Notes under the pieces: generated by a model
Told to the model about the DNA's origin: nothing
Database searches by the model: none
Seen by the model: the letters and a program-made list of their open reading frames with translations, nothing else
In this document: positions 1 through 4,746 of the stretch, piece after piece
Layout: each line of letters begins with the position of its first letter
How positions within the stretch are numbered: the stretch's first letter is position 1
Made by a program: the position numbers and the translations under genes
From: Ochromonadaceae sp. CCMP2298
Taxonomy: Eukaryota; Sar; Synurophyceae; Ochromonadales; Ochromonadaceae
Length of the DNA: 10,737 bases
NCBI GenBank assembly: GCA_026770595.1
Contig: MU634696.1
Location: 1-10,737, forward strand
Reading direction: 5' to 3'

Positions 1-148
1 CTGCTTCGGATTGTGCGGACTTAAGACCGGAGAGCCATTCTGCGTCCTTCCCTATTATGAGTGCCTGCTGCCTGGATCTGGCGAACAATTGGCGGAGCGC
101 ATCAACAATTCCCGCGCGGCCTGGGCTGCCCGTACGGGCCAAGAGTAA
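1..148 (+). CDS. Cysteine-rich protein, copy A (3' end only)
   Basis: This is the last 48 codons plus a TAA stop (146-148) of a gene that starts left of the window. The frame starts at base 2. It is a close duplicate of the terminal part of the complete gene at 1087-1845: base 1 matches base 1698, and the reading frame is kept throughout. The residues CFGLCGLKTGEPFC and CLLPGSGEQLAERIN are shared. The last residues differ: copy A ends SRAAWAARTGQE, copy B SHHSWAARTLQK. Most differences upstream of the tail are silent or conservative, so this copy was probably functional when it diverged. Its upstream exons cannot be seen, so I cannot say whether the whole copy is intact. Function is unknown. 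Confidence 0.82.
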   Translation, partial: CFGLCGLKTGEPFCVLPYYECLLPGSGEQLAERINNSRAAWAARTGQE

Positions 149-624
149 ACTTGTTGTAAACAGTAAAGTGTCCCATCCCGGCCCGGGGCCTCAGAACAGT
201 CTGAATGTCATATTTTTTTCCAATTGATGATAGTATACCCAGAATAGATTTTCCCGGATATCAATACTAAATAATAACGCAGCAGGCAGAGTACTACTGT
301 GTTATTAGAGAAGCAGGAATGGACACACCAGGATGGGAAGAAAACTGTAGAAACTATGCAGCGGGTGCTGTATCCCGCTTTGATAGGTATGACGTTATAT
401 ACGTACTTCCCTTTTGAATCTACTGTGCATGAGTTCTAATTTATAAGCTAAATTGTATGTCAAAAGCGCCTACGGTATAACGTAACTTAATTGAGTGAAA
501 TATTTTGGAAAGGGTTATTTTTTTGACGGTTTAACCCTTTCCAGCGAAAGTCGGGAGAATCTCCTCTCTATCCATTCATCCCATTCCCTGCTCCCTCCTC
601 TTTCATCATTTCTGCGGTGATCAT
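149..624. other. Intergenic spacer after copy A, partly duplicated
   Basis: No gene is supported here. Two blocks match the spacer after copy B: bases from 149 (shared acttgttgtaaacagtaaag) and roughly 245-390, which match about 1846-1866 and 1970-2121. Both copies keep ctaaataataa (267 and 1992), an AT-rich element that could be part of a 3' end signal. From about 391 to 624 the two spacers no longer align by eye. That stretch holds an 11-bp perfect inverted repeat at 507-542. Confidence 0.6.
507..542. repeat. Perfect 11-bp inverted repeat
   Basis: GGAAAGGGTTA at 507-517 is the exact reverse complement of TAACCCTTTCC at 532-542, with a T-rich 14-nt spacer. Each arm holds an AGGGTTA/TAACCCT core, which resembles the telo-box element of plant promoters. 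It sits about 210 bp upstream of the VPS24 relic start. I found no counterpart in the equivalent spacer before the intact VPS24. It could be a hairpin or a dimeric factor site; function is not shown. Confidence 0.6.
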
Positions 625-753
625 CGCAGCAACTCGCAACTCCATGCTATTGACAGCGAAGAGCTGCAGGAGAGAGCGGCACAGAAGCTCTAACTCGGGA
701 GACTCGAAGTCGTCCAGCCGAACGTGTCCATCGGGCTTCCTGGCTGAAGCGGT

Positions 754-910
754 ATGATGTTCCTTGCGAATGGCGGTGGTGGGAAGTCCTCAGGAGGAGG
801 TGGCGGGGGTAGCGGTAGCAAAGGGGGTGAAGGAGGGTTCTTCGGCTTTGGCAAGAAATAGGACACATAAGTTACGATTTGGCCAAGCAGTGGAAGAGGG
901 AAATCAAAAG
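754..910 (+). pseudogene. Truncated VPS24/CHMP3 5' fragment (pseudogene)
   Basis: This relic repeats the first about 50 codons of the intact VPS24 at 2504, including the paired ATG start (754 and 757) and the glycine-rich leader. It is broken in four ways visible by alignment. Codon 36 is a stop (TAG at 859-861, where the intact copy has CAG). There are five extra bases around 867-872. One T is missing near 904. The homology ends at about 910, so every downstream exon is absent. One glycine codon is also changed to Glu. The 5' leader at 625-753 is well preserved, so it may still be transcribed, giving at most a 35-residue glycine-rich peptide. It is best explained as the cut-off end of a tandem duplication. 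Confidence 0.92.
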
Positions 911-1086
911 TTCTTCAGTTCTATTGTTCCTAAGTTCTCTCTTCTTCCCAAGACGACCACTTCGCTTGTTCCTGTTGAATGGACGGTTTTTTTCCTATTT
1001 CCCGCAAACGATTCCATTCTGTGTCACCACAGCACAAGTGTAAGGTGGCCAACCACATCTGTAGACGTCCTTACTCCATTGCTGCC
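911..1086 (+). promoter_or_regulatory. Upstream region of cysteine-rich copy B
   Basis: This 176-nt stretch lies between the duplication junction at 910 and the chosen start of copy B. It should hold the promoter and 5' leader, and its counterpart upstream of copy A should lie left of the window. I see no clear TATA element. An alternative in-frame ATG at 979 directly follows an in-frame TGA at 976-978. If used, it would add 36 residues to the protein. Confidence 0.45.
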
Positions 1087-1845
1087 ATGTCGTACGGAAG
1101 CCATCCATCAATTTCAACGGCCAGTGAGAAGTCAATCCTGATAATGTAAGTTCTACTCGCACTGTCTTTTGCATGCAATCTGCCACATCTGAACACAACT
1201 TTGTTCCACAATGCAATTAGGGGGAAAGCAGAGATCTACCCCTGCTGCTGCAATGCTGGGGCCGCGCCCAGGACGTACCTCTATGTTCTCGAGAACAGCC
1301 TGGAGAAGAACAGCCCCATAGCGCTTCTATGCATTCCGCCCAACTGTGTTTGCCCTGGCACTGACTTAGTGTCAAAGACATACTTTGACCGTGGGCCGTG
1401 GGATAAGCAGGGCTGTAGCTGGAAGATTGGTTGTGTCAGCGGTGTCCCAACTTTCTACGCCAACAGTCGTAAGTCTTGTCCCCCTTTAATACGTGCGTGA
1501 GTGGCGATTTCAGAGGTCCTAACTATCTGGTTACCTTTTTCTACAGGCAAGAGAGTCTTCTGCTGCGTTGACTGCTGCGACTGTTACAACAACTGGAGCG
1601 ATGGCCTCATCCCTGCGTGCTGTGGTGATAGGCTCATATACTCGCCTTTCGACACCTTCAACTGCTGCTGCTCGAACAAGGTCAATTGGTTTTGCAACTG
1701 CTTCGGATTGTGCGGACTCAAGACCGGAGAGCCGTTCTGCGTCTTTTCCTATTATGAGTGCCTGCTGCCTGGATCTGGCGAACAATTGGCGGAGCGCATC
1801 AACGATTCCCACCATTCCTGGGCTGCCCGTACGTTGCAGAAGTAA
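1087..1845 (+). CDS. Cysteine-rich protein, copy B (complete, three exons)
   Basis: Proposed exons are 1087-1145, 1221-1468 and 1547-1845. The introns are 75 and 78 nt, both with GTAAGT donors and AG acceptors. Splicing keeps the frame exactly (AT|G and C|GC codons) and gives 201 residues, about 23 of them Cys. Clusters include CCC near residues 28-30, CCVDCCDC just after the exon 2/3 junction, and FNCCC and CNCFGLC further on. There is no clear signal peptide or transmembrane segment. The C-terminal 25 residues (GSGEQLAERIN then SWAAR) look like an amphipathic helix. With the preceding aromatic, strand-rich segments (YLYVLENSLE, YFDRGPWDK) this could be a PH-like fold, but that is a guess. 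I do not recognise a named family. The clustered Cys could bind metal, form disulfides or be palmitoylated. The start at 1087 is preferred; 979 is the in-frame alternative. Confidence 0.8.
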
Positions 1846-2370
1846 ACTTGTTGTAAACAGTAAAGTGGCCCACTTGCTGCATGCGACCCATGTGTAGCGT
1901 CGGCCTGCGAAGAGTCTGAAGGTTCAAGTCGAAGTTTAAAATTCATCTTAGTCTACCCCTTGATTAGTTTTTCCCCCATATCAGTAACCTACTAAATAAT
2001 AATGCAGCAGGCTGAGTACTACCCGGTACTGTGTTATTAGAGAAGGAGGAATGGACACAGCAGGATGAGAAGAAACCTGCAGCAACTACGCAGCGGGTGC
2101 TGCATCCTTTTGATAGTCATGGGAACACGATCTACTTATGCATATGACACCGTGAGGGCAAAGATGTTTGAACAGCCTTTTTTCCCGGGAGTAAAAAGAG
2201 ACGTTTTTTGAATAAAAAGAGGCTGTTTTTGTTTCCTGGGAAACCTCCCCATACAGTTCAACTGTTCAACAGCTGCTGCTTGCCTTCCTCACTCATCATC
2301 ACCAGGAACCTATCTCTCTCATTCTTCTCATCGGATCAGTCGGCAGATTTTCTCTGCTTGCGCAGATCAG
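1846..2370. other. Spacer between cysteine-rich copy B and VPS24
   Basis: No gene is supported. It holds the 3' flank of copy B, with ctaaataataa at 1992 and a canonical AATAAA at 2211-2216. The AATAAA lies about 370 nt after the stop, far for a poly(A) signal but possible. The part from about 2122 to 2370 does not match the left spacer. It is pyrimidine-rich toward the right end, which fits a promoter or leader for VPS24. Confidence 0.5.
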
Positions 2371-2503
2371 CGCAGCAACTCGCAACTCCAGGCTACTGAC
2401 AGCCAAGAGCTTGCAGTTAGAGAGAGCGGCACAGGAGCTCTAACTCGGGAGACTCGAAGTCGTCCAGCCGAACGTGTCCATCGGGCTTCCTGACTGAAGC
2501 GGT
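2371..2503 (+). promoter_or_regulatory. VPS24 5' leader / promoter-proximal block
   Basis: This 133-nt stretch before the VPS24 start is conserved against 625-753 upstream of the relic, more strongly than the rest of the spacer. It begins cgcagcaactcgcaactcca. A TGA at 2495-2497 lies in frame just upstream of ATG 2504, so no longer in-frame N-terminus can be read from this exon. It could be 5' UTR plus core promoter. The boundaries are set by the duplication, not by a promoter motif. Confidence 0.5.
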
Positions 2504-3656
2504 ATGATGTTCCTTGCGAATGGCGGTGGTGGGAAGTCCTCAGGAGGAGGTGGCGGGGGTAGCGGTAGCAAAGGGGGTGGAGGAGGGTTCTTCGGCTTTG
2601 GCAAGAAACAGGACCCATACGATTTGGCCAAGGAGTGGAAGAGGGAAATTCAAAAGCAAGTTAGGGTTATGGACAGAGACATTCTAAACATCAAGCGCTC
2701 TGAACAGCGATCCGTGAATGAGTGTAAGGCGTTGGCGAAAAAGAACAGGATGGGCGCGGTCAGAATATTGGCCAAAGAAATAGCTAGCACGCGCAAGACA
2801 GTGGAAAGGATGTATACTGCGAAGGCGCAATTAAACTCCGTCGCGTCTACACTACAAACCTCGATGTGTAAGTCAAACGCCGGGTGATGCAATCGACTGA
2901 CTGTGATACAAAGAGTGACTCTCATCCTCACCTAATCTTCAAAATTGCCATCCACTCCAGCGATGATGAAACTCCAGGGGTGCATGGAGAAAAGCGCCGA
3001 GATCATGACCGCGATGAACAAGTGAGCCGGTGAACATTCGAGTCTAATATTCTGACCTTTAATAACAACTCCCCTAACTTTTTAGGTTGGTGAATATCAA
3101 AGAGATCAGCCTGACGATGGGGAAAATGGCCCGAGAGATGGAGAAGGTAAGTCGGGAAGTAGACCTAGGATGTCGAACATGCACCGAATAGCCCCCATAT
3201 CCCATCATAATCTTATCCAAAATCCTTTCATCTAGGCTGGATTGGTCGAAGAAATAATTGGTGATACGATGGAGTCTATGGAGGTAACGATCTCCACTGT
3301 GATGAATAAATCGCCCACTATACACGTTCCAACTAAATTACTCTAACTTACTGATTATCTTTCTCTTCGCAGCCCGAGGGACTAGATGCGGACGCGGATG
3401 AGGAAGTTAACCGCGTCGTGGCTGAGATCACAGGAGGCGTGCTTTCGGGTGCTGGGGCTGCACCCCAAGAGTCTTTGAAGGCCCCAGCAGCCGAGCCAGC
3501 CGCACAAGTCGAACAAGTAAGCGCCGACACAACTCATAATCGTTACTAAACCCGCAATTAACCCTTTGCTGCCAATTTGAACCTTGACTCACACAGCCTT
3601 CAGAGCAAGAGGACGTCTCCACGAACGATTTGATGTCCCGTCTGCAGGCGCTGTGA
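2504..3656 (+). CDS. VPS24: ESCRT-III subunit VPS24 (CHMP3)
   Basis: Exons are 2504-2867, 2961-3021, 3086-3146, 3236-3283, 3373-3516 and 3597-3656. The five introns are 64-93 nt with GT-AG ends, giving 245 residues. VPS24 polymerises with SNF7 and VPS2 on endosomal membranes, caps filaments and recruits VPS4 for membrane scission in multivesicular-body sorting. Subfamily signatures include LAKEWKREIQKQVRVMDRDI (about 41-60), ILAKEIASTRKTVERMY (87-103) and AGLVEEIIGDTMESME (163-178). These match CHMP3 better than CHMP2. The acidic tail ends in LMSRLQAL (238-245), a MIM1-type helix for the VPS4 MIT domain. The family is usually about 220 residues. The excess here is a glycine-rich leader of about 28 residues before FFGFGKK, which aligns with the normal N-terminus. 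The first exon is duplicated as a relic at 754. Confidence 0.95.
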
Positions 3657-3723
3657 TGACCCCCTTCACACTGTAAAATACATTGCGAATACATTGCAAA
3701 GACCCTCTTCACATCTGTAACGT

Positions 3724-3764
3724 TCAAATTTGATACCAGTATTCGGTCAAATTTGATACCAGTA
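3724..3764. repeat. Two-copy direct repeat, 18 nt, period 23
   Basis: The 18-mer tcaaatttgataccagta occurs at 3724-3741 and again, identical, at 3747-3764. It sits between two convergent genes. A short local tandem duplication is the simplest explanation. Confidence 0.85.
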
Positions 3765-3813
3765 GTGGTTAAAGCCAATTGTGTTAGTCCCTATACTCAT
3801 ATTGCGAATGAGT

Positions 3814-3819
3814 TTTATT
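3814..3819 (-). terminator. Poly(A) signal for the histone-fold gene
   Basis: TTTATT on the plus strand reads AATAAA on the minus strand. It lies about 70 nt after the stop codon of the histone-fold gene at 3888-3890, a normal distance. It supports that gene's 3' end. Confidence 0.55.
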
Positions 3820-3887
3820 ACAAGTGGCAAGTAAGTCATATACAAAATATGTTTATCTACATCAGTTGGACAGTCGGTAGTCATACA

Positions 3888-4366
3888 CTACTTGAGGGAT
3901 TCGTTCAAGAATTCGTATCTGTTGGGGTTCTCCGCGATAGCAAGCAGTAAGTCATCCACCTGAAAGATGTCGCAAGCAGTAAGTTAGGACGTTGCCAAAA
4001 AGGGTAAGGGGTTAGTTACTAACGATCCAATGAAAGAAGAAGTTGAGTATCCATCCCCAATATCTTTTGTCAGGGCCTGACCTACTCACCTTGATAGTTT
4101 TACGCTTGTTTGCGACACAGATCTGATGGCTGGCTTCCACCAGGTCAGCGATGAACATCTCCACCGACTTTGTGGTCAAAGCAGCAGCATCCTGGTGGAT
4201 GGGTAGGTGCGGAGATAGAGACGAACGCAAAAGGTCAGACGTGTATCTTCGACGAATTCAAACAACAGGTATGTCTTACAGCTGACACGTTCGCCACCTC
4301 ATCGTTCATTTTCATTATCTTCCGCACTGAGGACTTCGGGATCTCGAAGAATTTTGAGTCGGCCAT
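3888..4366 (-). CDS. Histone-fold protein, POLE4/CHRAC15/DPB3-like
   Basis: Minus-strand exons are 4366-4280, 4191-4090 and 3959-3888. The introns are 88 nt (GTAAGA...CAG) and 130 nt (GTGAGT...CAG), both in phase 0. The product is 86 residues, starting MADSKFFEIPKSSVRKIMKM and ending RYEFLNESLK. The short first helix with its basic R-K-I-M motif, the long central helix (about 28-55, TKSVEMFIADLVEAS), the KRKTIK loop and the third helix VDDLLLAIAE make a complete histone fold of the NF-YC/H2A-like group. The closest families by eye are CHRAC15, POLE4 and plant DPB3-1, whose RYEFL ending after helix 3 is shared. Such proteins pair with a histone-fold partner in DNA polymerase epsilon or ISWI remodelling complexes in the nucleus. 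Which complex applies here cannot be decided. It is very compact, with almost no tails. Each exon is short, so no single long ORF reveals the gene. Confidence 0.9.
3940..3984. repeat. 13-bp direct repeat across a splice acceptor
   Basis: gcaagcagtaagt occurs at 3940-3952 and at 3972-3984. On the minus strand, where the histone-fold gene is read, one copy lies in the last exon and the other in intron 2, about 10 nt before the acceptor AG at 3960-3961. The exon copy encodes part of DLLLAI. Confidence 0.75.
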
Positions 4367-4746
4367 GATTGCAGTGCAGATTCGACAGCGAAGTGGCGCG
4401 AATTTTCAGTACGTTTCAGCACGTTCTCTTCGATACTGATACTCTCTCTCTCTCTCTCCAAACCTCAAACAGTCAAAGGCAGATTTGAAGATGCAGACAG
4501 CACCTTCCCTCTCCTCCTCCCTCCCAATCCCGTCCACTCGAGTGGTTTGCGAGGTTTCTAATTCCCAGGTTCCCGCCCACAACTTCCATGGACGGTAGTT
4601 TTTCTCAAGCCACCTTTCAGCAGCTAATCGGGAATTGCCAGCAGCGGCCTCTCGAACTGTCCTTATTCTTGCAAGATCATTGCACTTCACGGAATGGTGG
4701 GTGCACCTGATGCTATGATTGGCTCGCGATAATAAGAGCTTCCGAC
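4367..4746. promoter_or_regulatory. Divergent promoter region with (CT)8 tract
   Basis: A 380-nt region separates the starts of the histone-fold gene (-) and the channel gene (+), so it probably holds both promoters. It contains a (CT)8 microsatellite at 4442-4457 and a pyrimidine-rich block around 4500-4540. An in-frame TGA at 4708-4710 bounds the channel ORF on its 5' side. I see no convincing TATA box. A 118-codon minus-strand ORF crossing this region has no recognisable motif and was not called. Confidence 0.5.

Larger units (their letters stand above)
1..910 (+). repeat. Tandem duplication, left unit (A)
   Basis: Left copy of a tandem segmental duplication, matched by the right unit at 1698-2656. 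The order is the same in both: 3' end of the cysteine-rich gene, spacer, VPS24 5' leader, VPS24 exon 1. The blocks 625-910 and 2371-2656 are nearly collinear, with scattered substitutions and small indels. Similarity stops abruptly after tcaaaag at about 910, inside VPS24 exon 1, which marks the duplication junction. The left end of the unit lies outside the window. Confidence 0.88.
1698..2656 (+). repeat. Tandem duplication, right unit (B)
   Basis: Right copy of the duplication described at 1-910. The offset is 1697 bases at the cysteine-rich exon and 1750 at the VPS24 start; the difference comes from the diverged spacer. Similarity ends at about 2656, inside exon 1 of the intact VPS24, which continues normally. 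The intact gene is therefore the one at the outer end of the tandem pair. The right unit presumably also includes 911-1697, whose partner lies left of the window. Confidence 0.85.
3657..3887. other. Convergent intergenic region
   Basis: This region lies between the 3' ends of VPS24 (+) and the histone-fold gene (-). It contains a two-copy direct repeat at 3724-3764 and a minus-strand poly(A) signal at 3814-3819. No AATAAA is seen on the plus strand for VPS24. Confidence 0.6.

Noticed and set aside
507-542. Internal telomeric repeat array.
   Set aside because: Only one AGGGTTA core per arm is present, with no tandem array.
764-1141. A 125-codon plus-strand ORF over the VPS24 relic and the start of cysteine-rich copy B.
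   Set aside because: It reads the relic out of frame and crosses the duplication junction. The native relic frame starts at 754.
2524-2590. GGN-rich tract as a simple DNA repeat.
   Set aside because: The units are irregular and explained by Gly codons in VPS24 exon 1.
2504-3656. Assignment of the ESCRT-III gene to VPS2/CHMP2.
   Set aside because: The N-terminal EW..I.K..RVMDR pattern, the KAQLNSV segment and AGLVEEIIGDTMESM match CHMP3/VPS24 more closely than CHMP2.
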